Shown here: positions 47,961 through 59,171 of the stretch, piece by piece | Layout of the letters: each line of letters opens with the position of its first letter | How positions within the stretch are numbered: position 1 is the stretch's first letter | From: Tipula vernalis | Lineage: Eukaryota > Arthropoda > Insecta > Diptera > Tipulidae | Direction: 5' to 3' | DNA length: 64,000 bases | NCBI GenBank assembly: GCA_958295665.1 | Contig: OY282558.1 | Span: 181,576,015 to 181,640,014 of the forward strand | Notes under the pieces: model-generated | What the model saw: the letters and a program-made list of their open reading frames with translations, nothing else | Databases searched by the model: none | Told to the model about the DNA's origin: nothing | Translations under genes and position numbers: made by a program

Positions 47961-47993
47961 TTTCTTATTACTTGCGAATGAGTTTGATGATTG

Positions 47994-48470
47994 TTAGTTG
48001 TTTGATCTATCCCTATCCGGTTTTGAGCGTTTGGAGTGATTATCATGAAAATCCGAAGCATGGCGCATGTTGCGATTCTCATTCGGTGGATAGATATTAT
48101 TTTGGTTATGTTGACCAGCTTGTGGCACTTGATTGGCCTTTAAATTCCGTATTGCTAGAATACGGCGTCTGAGGAATGGTAGCAGATCCCGAAGTGATGG
48201 TGGAGCAACAGGATCGCGGTCCATTTCCCATGCAACTCTGGTCGATTTGTCCAGTTTACGCAACACTGCCATAAATGAACTCCAAGCCTCGGTATTACAA
48301 TCAAACCGATTTAACGCCCGCAACTCTTGCTCAATGGTATCGATGATTGAACGTAGACGATCTGGTTGGCAGAATTTCATGGGTGGCATGTCCAGAATCG
48401 CATTGATATGAGCCGTTACAATTTGATACGGCTCCAGTATATTACAACTTCAATTGTTGTAGACGGGGAC
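47994..48470 (-). pseudogene. BEL/Pao gag, N-terminally deleted
   Basis: Open from 48389 (MPPMKFCQPDRLRSIIDTIE, LRKLDKSTRVAWEMD), matching the second half of the BEL gag domain. The same frame continues upstream to about 48440 (NILEPYQIVTAHINAILDM). The primer site is only about 40 bases away, so the first 150-200 residues of gag are missing. A stop near 47994 separates it from the zinc knuckles. Confidence 0.8.
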
Positions 48471-48480
48471 AATCACTACG

Positions 48481-48498
48481 TCCCGGGTTTCGGCACCA
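48481..48498 (-). promoter_or_regulatory. Primer binding site
   Basis: Just inside the 5' LTR the minus strand reads TGGTGCCGAAACCCGGGA, the complement of a tRNA 3' end (TCCCGGGTTTCGGCACCA) including CCA. It primes minus-strand DNA synthesis. Which tRNA is used was not determined. Confidence 0.85.
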
Positions 48499-48502
48499 AA
48501 AA

Positions 48503-48665
48503 TGTTGTATTTGTGGACTTTTAATAATAACGACTATTTTCGAGTACGATTTATTTTATTTTATTTCTTTATTTTGTGCGCGCTGTGCGAATTATAACAC
48601 AAGGCTTACTAAAAAAATTAACACAAACGAAAAACAAACTGTGTGGTGTGAAATGTATTTGAACA
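48503..48665 (-). repeat. 5' LTR of the BEL/Pao element
   Basis: Same sequence as 43412-43574 except for four substitutions, including TTATTTTGTG for TTATTTCGTG. Confidence 0.95.
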
Positions 48666-48670
48666 ATAGG

Positions 48671-49315
48671 AATTTGTTTAGTTTTGATTGTTATTGATGA
48701 GAACATGAGGCCGATATTACCACAAGCGCCTTTTACAAAATTCATTCAGATACTAATTGTATTAAATTCATGCCTCCAGTAGCCATTTTGTTAATCAAGT
48801 TATTAATCAATAATCAAAAATTGTATCACTTGATCAACTTTTCCTTGTGCCTGGAAAGTTGCTCGTGTTACGCCGTTGTATATAAAGTATTCGAAATCAT
48901 TTTAAAAACTCAAATTCAAACTTTTCTCGATCATTATAAATTTATAAATGTACGAGTATTTCTGTCAGGCTTTCGTGCTCATCTTAGTTAACAGTAAAAG
49001 TAGTCGACTATATCTTGTGCTATTGGATTTCAGTAAGGCCTTCGATCTCCCTAATTGCTCTAATATCTTTTAATTTTATTTGTGTTTAAATTGATTAACT
49101 GCGAAACTTAACATCTAACTGATAAAATGGTTTTTGTCTCGCCGTTAGGATTTCCCAAATTATTTTACAACGGAATTGTTCACGGATTAAGGATTCCTAA
49201 AGTCTAGATTCTAGGCTCTCTAAGTCTAGCCTACCAGCATAATAGATCTTTTAGGTCGCGGTGCGAGGTGGCTTATCGCCCACATGGCTCTTCAATCAAT
49301 AATCAATCAATCAAG
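48671..49315 (+). pseudogene. LINE remnant with RT scrap and 3' end
   Basis: At 48885-48990 the frame reads VYKVFEIILKTQIQTFLDHY then FLSGFRAHLS, followed in another frame by LDFSKAFDL (49018-49060), the RT core of a CR1/R1-like LINE. Sequence then jumps to a 3' UTR ending in GGCTCTTCAATC and AATC repeats (49290-49312). The catalytic part is deleted. 48671-48860 is flank. Confidence 0.65.
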
Positions 49316-51560
49316 TCTAGCCTAGACTCAATCGAGAAAAGGAAGGAAAATCTAACAAATCTTGATAAATCGTGGGTTCATGGGGGGTTGAAAAATGTTG
49401 CAACTGAAATGAGTAAACGTAACTATTTTTTAACCATTTAACAATTGTTATGTAGGACACTCAGTCTGCCACAATAACTAAATAAATTGTTTTAGGCTTA
49501 GAATACAGTTAATATACCAAAGAGAATTCTTACATAAAGTATAGTAGTAACTTCGAAATTATCTTAGTATGTTGAGTATTAAACGCAGACATCGCCTAGA
49601 TCAAATTTCACTAAAGTGGAGAATAAAGCCTTTCCAAATGTTTGAGAAAATGCAAACAATCTGCTGTGTAGGTTTTATTCATTTTTCCTCTAAGCTTTGT
49701 ATTTCCACTGGACCGTTTTGCTCTTTCCGCTGGTTGCTAAGGCGACTCCGACGTTTAGGGTCGTTATGCTCTTGTTAAATCTAATCTTTATTTCCAGGTT
49801 TATTGTTGAATTTTCCGTAAATTCGCTTAATCCTCTTCCTGACAAGTGGCTTCGTTCAATCATTTTCGGCCCTTTGGGATGGGTAACCAAGAACACTACT
49901 TGTTGTTTACTACTCAAACGCGTTCAAACTGACCTGAAGAAAGAGGTTAACGTGAAACCGATAACAGAGCGAAGAAAATACTTTATTGTGGAACATACTG
50001 TATGAGTACAGTAATTTTGCTCAAAAACACTTTGTGCAACATCTAAAAATTAAAAGGTCAAAATGAAAAGGTTAATTAAATTTTTTGTTTTGCAGAACGT
50101 TCTAAATATCTAAACACTATTTGTTTTTTAATTATGCTATTTATATAAATTATCAAGTGAATTAAAACAAATTTAATTATAGCATTTGTTTATTAGTGTC
50201 GCTTGCTTAATTTTAGTGTTCATAACTGTGAGTATAAGGAAATATTTTTAAGTTGTTGTTATTGTATGAAATAACGCGACCAAAATCTCTTACGTAAATC
50301 AAAACAAATGTGAGAATTAAATTCACGACACATAAATTTAACATAACATGCCCGGGGGGAATCCACATATTGTATCAAGAGGATTTGCGATTAAGCGATT
50401 AAATTTATACAAATTAATTTTCTAAAGATAATTGGTTGGGAAATGAAATAAATACTTAATGTATAAAATATACAAATCTACATACATATACTATACGTCA
50501 AATTTCATTAATATTGTTTGCTTCAGATATTTTAGCCAAATATTTGTCTTTGTTATTATTATTCTTGGGTAATAAAATACTTTAGTGTTTATGTATGTAC
50601 TTAACAATAAGTCAATTGACACTCAACCAAAACCATACAATTTTTCGAGCTATTAGTCGTTTTAGTGTAATAAAAATATTTGATTTGTTTACAAGTACCT
50701 AGAGTACATAATTTTTAATTTGTAATGTGTACATTAAATGTTCTATGGGCAATTTGTTTAACTAGAGCGCTTAATTAAATATCTACCAGATATTCTAATA
50801 AAAATATTTTCAAATAAATAAACTTCGGTTGTCATTAAAATAAGGTATCAGGGATTAACGTTGGTTCTGTTGCGTTACACGGATACAATTAACAACTTTT
50901 TTCGAACTTATAAAAAAATTTCATGCAAACTGACCCTATTCAAAAAAAATTCAAAGTAAAGTTTTAGGTATAAAATAATGACCCATCATCAATTTTTTAT
51001 TATATTTACAGTCAACTGAAATACTTATATTCTAATGAATTTTTAAATTCTTGGTAAAACCAAATTCAAAAAACAAAATTATTTAGACGTCAAATATTTA
51101 ACAAAAAATAGTTTAATTATAATAAAATAATAAAATCAAAACAATGTCGACAGTATTTTGGCTTGGAATTGTTTATAAAATTCTAAACCACTTTAATGTG
51201 ACACCACATTTTTCAGCTCACAATCAATCGTTTTGATCTATATCAATAAAATTTTTTGTGCTGATTAGCCTACAATGTCTACATAGTATGGTATTGTTTG
51301 GCATTCCACTATTTAGTGTAAATGTCATTTTGCGATTCAGCAATCAATTTTGTATAAGTATAATACTGAAACGGTTCATTAATGGTTCGGTTCGAAATTC
51401 TGTTTGTGTTTTTTTTTCTCTAAAATACATAATATTTTATTATTTATGTTTATGTTAAATGTATACTAAATATTTTTAAACAAATTTTGACATTAAAATT
51501 TTCCGATAAAAATTTGATTATAATAAAATGCCTGTTGCCACATATTAACCCAGCCCTGTT
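49316..51560. other. AT-rich DNA with an unassigned open patch
   Basis: 49560-50005 is less AT-rich and open on both strands (minus strand KMIERSHLSGRGLSEFTENS; plus strand NPLPDKWLRSIIFGPLGWV). No family recognised; it may be an exon of an unknown gene. 50010-51560 is low-complexity AT sequence. Confidence 0.35.
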
Positions 51561-51579
51561 GTATGGATGCGTTCGTGCT

Positions 51580-51605
51580 ATAAAAAAAAAAAAAAAAAAA
51601 AAAAA
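51580..51605 (+). repeat. Poly-A run
   Basis: About 25 A residues, just upstream of the BEL-type element at 51928. Could be a decayed tail or slippage tract. Confidence 0.7.
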
Positions 51606-51927
51606 GAATTTTGACAGCAGAAAAGGGAGCAGATTAAAAAACGTAGTGAAGTCAACACCAAATATAAAATAAAAAGTAATTTTGTAGCGGAATACCAAAT
51701 ATTCCAGCTAACAAATAAAGTGTTTATTGATTTAATCCAGAGAGTGAACCAAGCAGCATCGATCCACAAAAATCGATCACCACGAGGAAAAAGCCGCAAA
51801 CATCCCATCCTTATTGCGCCATCTTGCAATAATCTACAAAATTACCTTTTACTTTTCCTGGATTGGGTTGGTTTGATTGGAATAATACCACTCGTGAAGT
51901 TCATCATAATATAAATCAATATACACA

Positions 51928-54560
51928 ATGAACGGTGTGAACAATTTCCAGAAATCATCAATAACAGTTCGATCGCCACCACAACACGTGCTAAACGAGT
52001 GCGACAAGTGTGATAAGTGGTTTCATTTTGAATGCGTTGGTGTAACGCAGGCAATCTAGGAGGAGGATTGGGTTTGTAGCACGTGCTTCGGCCTGTCTAT
52101 TGCCGGAGACACCATAATCACCCACCCTGTGCTGAAGTCGTCGAGCAAGAAGAACTCAAATAGATCCGTAAGTGCCCGATCTACAAAATCCTCAGCCAAG
52201 AGGATACAGTTGGAACTTCAGAAGCTGGAGGAAATTCGCAAGTTAAAAGTAATCAGACGTAAGGAAAGGGAAGCCGAGGATCGCGATTATATAAATAAGA
52301 AGTTCGAAATCCTCGAGCAGCAAATCGACGATGAATCCGAATCTGATCAAGACGATAGGGTTAAGTCAAACCATGCGGATGTCAGTCAGTGGGTTGAGCA
52401 ACACCAAAGTCAGTTGGGTAAGCCAGCAATTAAACAAGTTCCACCTCAAGCAGCTGATATGGCTGCCATGGCGACATTTGTTGAAATGCCTATCATTAAC
52501 CAAATGGCGAACGTATCGATAACGAAAACTGGTCAACAGCCATATCGACAACAATCGGTACCTCGTGTGAAGTCAAATATGCTACAAATTTCAAATAGAC
52601 AGATACCAGTCTCACATGACCGTGGCGCCATTCCGGTCAGTTTGAACAACACGAATCAGCTGTTTTATATTATATTGCGTGTCCAACAACTACCTGTACC
52701 AAATGCTGCAACGGCGCCAATTTTGAGGGGCTGATTAGCTCGCCGCAAGAGATGTAGTTTCCAAGGAGCTTCCTCACTTCAGCGGGCAACCATCGGAATG
52801 GCCGATGTTCATAAGCAGCTACGAAAGTTCAACAGAGACATGTGGGTTTAACAATGCTGAAAATCTATTACGTCTGCAACGGTGTTTGAAAGGGAAAGCA
52901 CTAGAGGCTGTGAGATGCCGTCTACTATTACCATCGTCAGTATCGGATATGATAACAACCCTGAGAATGTTGTACGGCCGCCCAGAATTGATCATCCACA
53001 CACTACTTCAGGAGATCAGAGGCGAACAGGCTCCGAAAGCAGAAAAACTAGAAACCATAATTTCATTTGCGCTGTCGGTGCAAAACCTATGGGCCACGAT
53101 CGAAGCTGCCGGACTACTGGCACATATGAATAATCCATTGTTGTTACAGGAGTTAACAGACCGTTTACCGCCTCACATAAAATTAAACTGGGCCGTATAT
53201 CAACAGTCTGTGCTAGACATCACGTTATCCACGTTTGGGAACTGGCTTTTTGAAATCGCACAAGCAGCAAGTGCAGTTATCATACCTTCTCCCGTTTCTG
53301 TCAGTATTAACGCCAGGCAGGAAAAGCGACAATCTAGCGAGAAAGGCTATTTGCATACGCACGCGGGGGATACCAAAGATAATCAAACAATTAATGATGA
53401 TCGGAAATGCCACCTGTGTAAAAATTCGGTCATATTCTAAAAAGCTGTGAGAGTTTCAACAACATGAATCGCAATGAACGTTGGAACACCGCAAAAGAAA
53501 ACCATCTGTGCCGAAAGTGTCTCGGACTGCACAACCACTTTCGTTGCAAACATGCCTAGTAATGTGGCACGCAGAGTTGTAAAGCGTTACACCATCCACT
53601 GCTTCATGGCGAAGTACGACCCAAAGTGAAAGAAGGCGTGAAACCAGTAGCTAATTGCGCTTTATGCTGGAAACAGATGTGCAGAATTTTGCATGCATCG
53701 AAATTAGAGTACACTATTTTGTATGGAATGAAATACATGTATTCTGTAAACCATGCAGAATTCTGCATGTTATCTCTATTTCTAATTTTGCTACACATCG
53801 GTAGGCTAGATTATGTAAAAGTAAACAAATCTAGTACAATTTGTGTAGTTTTTCTTTTTTTCAATCAATTTTTTTAATTTGATGCCAGAAAATATGTTTT
53901 GTGTGAAAAGTGCCAAAATGGAGGACAAACATTAATTAATTTTTGACAAAATAAGACAATATTCACACAAAAAAATTGTATATTAAAATTAAATATGTAT
54001 GAAATAAACGTCAAAAAATAAAGAACTGCATGCATTGCATGTGTTTTGAACGCAGATCTGCAGGCATCACTGCATGCATAAATTCTGCACATCTGTTTCC
54101 AGCATTGCATTGTAATGCACAATGTCGATCGCCACAATCACCCCTTTTCCGAATCATTCCGGTCACTCTCCGCGGGGAAAAAGCATTAGCAAATACGTTT
54201 GCTTTCCTTGATGAAGGCTCATCTTTAACGCTCTTAAATAAAGAATTAGCGAAAGAGCTCGAATTAGAAGGAACACCTGAAAGCTTGTGCCTAAGATGGA
54301 CGGCAGACACTGTTCGAGAAGAAAAGGATTCTAAGATAGTTTCGCTGCAAATATCGGGCAACTATCAAGGGAGTCGAAAATACCGCATCCATAATGTCAG
54401 AACCGTCAGTAGTCTAAATCTACCGGTGCAATCCGTGGCAGCGCAAGAAATGTCCGCTAAGTACTATCATCTACGGGGAGTTGCGATCCAGGATTACTAC
54501 CAATCTTAGAGCAAGCAGTGGAAACCAAAACAAAGAACAAACTCAAACAGCACAAAGCAC
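51928..54560 (+). pseudogene. BEL/Pao gag and protease with a PHD-type finger
   Basis: The ATG at 51928 opens a frame with CDKCDKWFHFECVGVTQAI, a PHD-like zinc finger, interrupted by an in-frame TAG at 52057. It continues to 52734 with a Lys/Glu-rich coiled-coil region (RIQLELQKLEEIRKLK). A frameshift leads to the BEL gag core (52740-53440): FSGQPSEWPMFISSYESST, NLLRLQRCLKGKALEAVRC, then LYGRPELIIHTLLQEIR. Zinc knuckles (NHLCRKCLGLHNHFRC, near 53500) follow in another frame. The protease at 54150-54480 begins FRIIPVTLRGEKAL, with FAFLDEGSSLTLL (DEG where the family has DSG or DEG) and SLCLRWTADT. RT and the rest are gone. The MITE at 53664 splits it. Confidence 0.85.
53664..54105. mobile_element. 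442-bp MITE inside the BEL/Pao gene
   Basis: The ends ATGCTGGAAACAGATGTGCAG and the reverse at 54085-54105 are inverted repeats about 30 bp long, followed by GCATGC motifs on both sides. The retrotransposon reading frame stops at the left edge and resumes right of the other edge. Flanking 8-mers TGCGCTTT and TGCATTGT match at only five positions, so the target duplication is uncertain. AT-rich inside, no gene. Confidence 0.85.
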
Positions 54561-57058
54561 TTTGACAACATCGAATTCGAAATATGTAGATAAATAGAAT
54601 TTTCAGATTTTTAGACCTATGGTAATGTCTTTTTACCGTTTCTTTTTCTAAATGATGATAAACTTTTAAGTGAAATAGCTAAATTGAAATCTTATCACCT
54701 ATTTATTTAACTAATTTAACAGCAAAAGATTCTAATAACGTTTTACGTAATTTTTCAATAATTAGACTGCCAAGATGCTTTTTTTCGATAAGTCCCAACT
54801 TCGAACTCTCAAGGCTAGAGAGGCAAACATAAATTTAAACCGAAATCAGGGGGACTTAAAACAATGTGAGAAGTTAATGTAAAATAGCTAAATTCTGGGT
54901 ATTTTAATTTTCGATTATATTTCATAGAATATACACTTAGGAGACCCGTAAAATTTAAATTAAAATTCTTAAAAATCTCGAATGTTTATAATACATGCAT
55001 GGTTCATAATTGCTAACACTTTGCTGCACTAATTAATAAATTATATTCCGCAACAGTGCTAAAAGAAATAATTATTTACCTTAATGTTAAAACAAAATCT
55101 ACATACATAATAATGCAACATCTTTCGCAACAAAATCACCTAGGGTTTCAAAGTTATAAAATTTGTTTACAGTCATTCCTTCCCTTGAGGTCAATTTATT
55201 TACAAGAGTATACATACTTTATCGTAAAATGTTGATACGAGTCACATTAACCAAAATTTTCTTTCTTTAAGAAACACAACTACATACTTGCTTATATGTA
55301 CTTGAATGCGAAACAAAAATAAAACAGATTAATACTCAAATTGAAACAGTTAACCGCTTCAAAACGTGGATAAAATTACAAACGTTAAGTACAAACATTT
55401 TTTTTTTGTTGTTGTTTCTCGATTTCTTTTGTTGTTGACGAATTGCCTTTTCTGTTCTACATGAGACATCTCGCTTTATAGTTTATGGTACAGTATTTTA
55501 TTTAATTACAAGCTGTACTCTAAAACTTTGTACTACTATTATATTGTGATCACGAAAGCGCACGATAAATTGTTAAACGCACACAAATCATTAAATATTA
55601 ATCAAAGCATATAAAGTAATTAGTACATAAAACATGTAAATCATTGTGCATATTTTTATCTTTTGCCCATGAATCACTTTGGTTATTTTGCGAAATACTT
55701 TAATTCCGATATAAAGTTGGTCAAAAATTGTATTAATTAACCTACACCAAGAATTCGTTTGTTAGGCCAAGTAGATGCATATAATAAAACCCTATATTTT
55801 GTATATTTTAATATGATAATTAAATTAAACCTTGAAAGTTAATTTACCGCAACTATATTGTTTAAGACGAATTAAGAATTTAGTTGTGCGGAAACGATAA
55901 TTGCGAAGTAGAAATTTTAAATTTATTTTTTGGTTTTGTTACACACAGTTTTTAAAGTGTTGAAACTTGAAACTCATTTGCAGATTTTAAGAAATTTTGT
56001 TCTAAATATATAAAGAATTTCTTGTTGTCACAGAATTATTTTGTATGTATATGTAGACTGCCAGAAGTTTAACATATTTTCGCATATTCTTAATAAATTG
56101 TACAATCAAATTTAAGCAATCAGTTTTGTTGTAAAAGCAGTGAATTCGTTGTGGATTAAATTATACAGCTCACTTTTTATCCCGCACACACACACACACA
56201 TTATACTCTCAAATGGTTTTAAGCATTACAATTATGTGATGCTATCAGTGTTTTTAAAATGAAAAATGTTAATGCAAGGCAACATAAAGTACGTTGAACA
56301 ATTTATATTCCATGAATTCCATATGGTAAATTATAAGTATGTCTGTTGCTGAAGTAACCAATGCAAGATTGTATTCATTATTATGATATTTTCAGGTAAT
56401 AACCGATCATTATCATACATACAAGTTTTATAATTTTTGTTTTTTAAACGAATTTCTTTAACTAAGGGATCACTAACCGGAAGTACGAGTATGTGTATAA
56501 AAATAATTACAAATTTAATATTTTTGGAAAAATTTATAAGTTTGTTTCTATAAAGCGTACCATAATTTTTACTAATTTAAAATGATTGGTCAATTGTTCA
56601 AAAATCAACACAATATTAACTTGCTTCCACGATTAAGCTGGCGACATTCGAATTAATTTATTTGAATTCTATTTCTATAATGAATTTAATTCTGATTTCT
56701 GAGTTAACAATTTTGCTGTAAGTAGTCGGCGATTAATTTTTTACAATCTTCGCATTAGTAGCCCAAACATTCAACATATGAAATCTGAGTTATGCTGCAA
56801 TTAAATAATCCATTTGATAGGGGTTAAATTGCAACAGGCTTTTGTAGAAATGAATTTCATCGAGAAACAGCAACAACGAACAAATTTTTATAATTAACAT
56901 TATAAGTTTATTGATAGCCCAATTTTACTACATTTCGGACCGGCTCCAAAATTCATTTCTTCGATTTTTAATTTTTTCATATTCCTTATTGAAAATAAGG
57001 TCTTAATTCAGTAAAATGTTTGACCCGACCTAGTTTACGGGCTACATCATTATCAATA
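54561..57058. other. AT-rich DNA, nothing recognised
   Basis: Contains a CA microsatellite (about 56185-56202) and oligo-T runs (55399-55410). No gene, repeat boundary or element is supportable. Confidence 0.5.
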
Positions 57059-57479
57059 GGCGTGTTCGTTTCAGCTGAATTAAATGATGTAGTAGCTACA
57101 TCTGAAGTAACTGAAGGGAAGAGACTGTTCGACTCGCAACTTTTAACTGAAGAGGTATTTTGCTCGCGTATATACCTCAGATGATGATTTTTTTGTTTTA
57201 GTTTTGGCATTTTTAATTTTGTTTATGCCGTTAGTGTTGTGATCGGTAATTATAAATATTAATTAAAAATCATTCAAAACCTATAGGTATCAAAAAATTT
57301 TTACAAAATATTGTTTATGCATTTATACAATTATATTTACAAATAATATATTTTAAAAAATTGAGAATGTAGAGAAAACGATGACTTGATTGAGTATGGC
57401 TATTTTGTTCATATAAGACAATATAGATGCATGTGTTGTTTTACCTTAAAACTGCCGCTTAAAATTTTTACAGTAAATT

Positions 57480-58076
57480 CTTCTACGTGGACCAAAGCGG
57501 AGACATTGGAGCTGATTGACACGTATGAACAGTACAGAGACAGGTTCAATCATGTAAAATAGCGCAAGCATGCTTGGGCAATGGTTTTGACGCATTTGGA
57601 GGCACTTGGTGTGATAGTGAGTAAAATTCTTAAAATTCTTAATCATAAATACATATTCTGCTTTCAGAAATCAATCACTGATTGTTCCAATAAATGGAAC
57701 AATTTGCAAATGCTGTCCTTAAATGTTGCAAGAATAACAAACAGAACTGGACGTCGGCCAATTCGTTTCCAATATTATGATCAAATTGATGCAATATTAG
57801 GTCAAAAAGATAGCAATTCTGAAGACGGTGTAGGTCTCAACTCCATCCAGCGAAACATTAAAAATGTTTAAAAAAAACATCGAAAATCTTGAGCCAGAAC
57901 CTCAACCAAAAAATAAAAGAAAGCGGCTAAGTTCGAAAGACGAATATTATAAGTTGAAAAAGGAAACAATGGAAAGGAGGGATAAGCGGGAGGAAGAATT
58001 TTTACAAATTGAAAAAGAGACATTAGAATTAATTCTGAGTTTTAATCGACATAGATTAATTCTATTGAAAGTTTAG
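57480..58076 (+). pseudogene. Harbinger Myb/SANT-like DNA-binding protein
   Basis: This partner protein binds transposon ends and helps import the transposase into the nucleus. STWTKAETLELIDTYEQYRD opens the trihelix fold. It continues through an in-frame TAG at 57559 to AWAMVLTHLEALGVI, a clean 51-bp intron (57617-57667), then SITDCSNKWNNLQMLSLNVA, RTGRRPIRFQYYDQIDAILG. A one-base shift at about 57865 leads into the acidic/basic C-terminal coiled coil (KRKRLSSKDEYYKLKKETME), ending at 58076. Its first exon lies upstream of an acceptor near 57470 and is not resolved. Confidence 0.7.
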
Positions 58077-58479
58077 TATTTGTTATCGAAATTTATTCAA
58101 TTAAACAAATAACATGATAAAAGAAATGAAATATTGGAAGACTGAATTATTTTTGTACAAAAATTTATTATATTCTGAAATACAGTCCTAACCAAAATTA
58201 TTTGTACCTGCTAAATTTTTGATGCAACGTGACGCAAGCAACTTTAAAAATTATATAAATAATAAACTTTTTGAAAACATTAATTTCAATTCAATAAATT
58301 TAATTACCCTGCTTTACATTTCTATGAATATTTTTTTTTAAATTTTAGTTTTAGGAGAAATTACAGATAATTTAGTTTTTGCCAAAATTATTTGTACCCA
58401 CAAATTCATTGCCAAAATTATTTGTGCAATATGAAAAAAAATCAAAATAAAATAGTAAATCAATTAAATTTACGATCAT

Positions 58480-58873
58480 TTTTTGCTAATTAAATAATGA
58501 TATAGTCACTCATGTTATGTATGCAGATGGTCAGTTTTTGTTTAGCCTCTGTAAAATTTAGCAAGTGGTTCAAAAATTTGTTGTTAACATCACCTAAAAT
58601 CTTATCCCACTTGGTTTTCTTGGCACGCTGTTACACATTTTTGGTCTTATTAGATCATGAATATCTTGCACTTTAACTTAAGCCTCTGCAAGTTTGAATC
58701 GAAACCCTGCCCTGGCCAAGACAAATAATTATAATCAAGATTTTCGAATAATTTCGTGGCAATGACTCTTCTTATGTATGGGATCATTGTTGTGCTAAAG
58801 AGCAAATTAAGGACTGACTAGTTTATAATCAACCAGGAATGTTACTTCATCAAATAAACCCAAATTGAACTAT
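58480..58873 (-). pseudogene. Tc1 transposase C-terminal fragment, left arm
   Basis: On the minus strand LSWPGQGFDSNLQRLKLKC corresponds to the WPxxSPDLNPIE motif of Tc1 transposases, with the catalytic Asp visible but the NPIE changed. The preceding DNAP-type motif is damaged. Inverted copy of the right arm. Confidence 0.7.
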
Positions 58874-58892
58874 GGCCTTGAACAGTTGTAGT

Positions 58893-59171
58893 TTATAGGG
58901 CATACAGACAAACGTAATATGATCTACCGTCAGGAAATGAAACGTGAACGGCATCATAAGATAAACTTTTTGATCTATGGAGAACTGTTTTATTGATAAT
59001 ATTGGAAAGATTTTTATTATTACATAAACATCGAGCATCAATTAGTGTGGATACTGCCTCGTTTAGTTTTCCTTGGGCAGCAAATAAAAGGTTACACGGC
59101 TGCACAAACTGAACTATTAAAGGAGAATATTCACGGAAAAAAAAGTACGTATGAATCAATATCATGTACAT
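58893..59171 (-). other. Unassigned open frame in the Tc1-like interior
   Basis: SPLIVQFVQPCNLLFAAQGK, NNKNLSNIINKTVLHRSK and AVHVSFPDGRSYYVCLYAL look protein-like, but I recognise no family. It sits directly inside the left arm; it could be a remnant of the Tc1 gene or unrelated filler. Confidence 0.3.

Larger units (their letters stand above)
43412..48665 (-). mobile_element. BEL/Pao retrotransposon with both LTRs
   Basis: Two direct 163-bp LTRs (43412-43574 and 48503-48665) of the form TGTTG...GAACA, flanked by a perfect 5-bp ATAGG duplication (43407-43411, 48666-48670), bound a 5,254-bp element. Minus-strand genes run gag-protease-RT-RNase H-integrase. I count four differences between the LTRs (about 2.5 percent), so it is fairly young, yet several frameshifts and a gag deletion have accumulated. 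Confidence 0.95.

Noticed and set aside
48481..48498. tRNA gene
   Set aside because: Only the 3' terminal 18 bases of a tRNA, placed exactly at a retrotransposon primer site.
49697..50005. Membrane protein gene
   Set aside because: The apparent hydrophobic segment is open on both strands and has no recognised family, so only an unassigned patch is reported.
51258..51458. Hydrophobic plus-strand open frame
   Set aside because: AT-rich sequence gives Phe/Ile/Leu-rich frames by chance; no start context, domain or conservation to support it.
53656..54113. 8-bp target duplication of the MITE
   Set aside because: TGCGCTTT and TGCATTGT agree at only five of eight positions.
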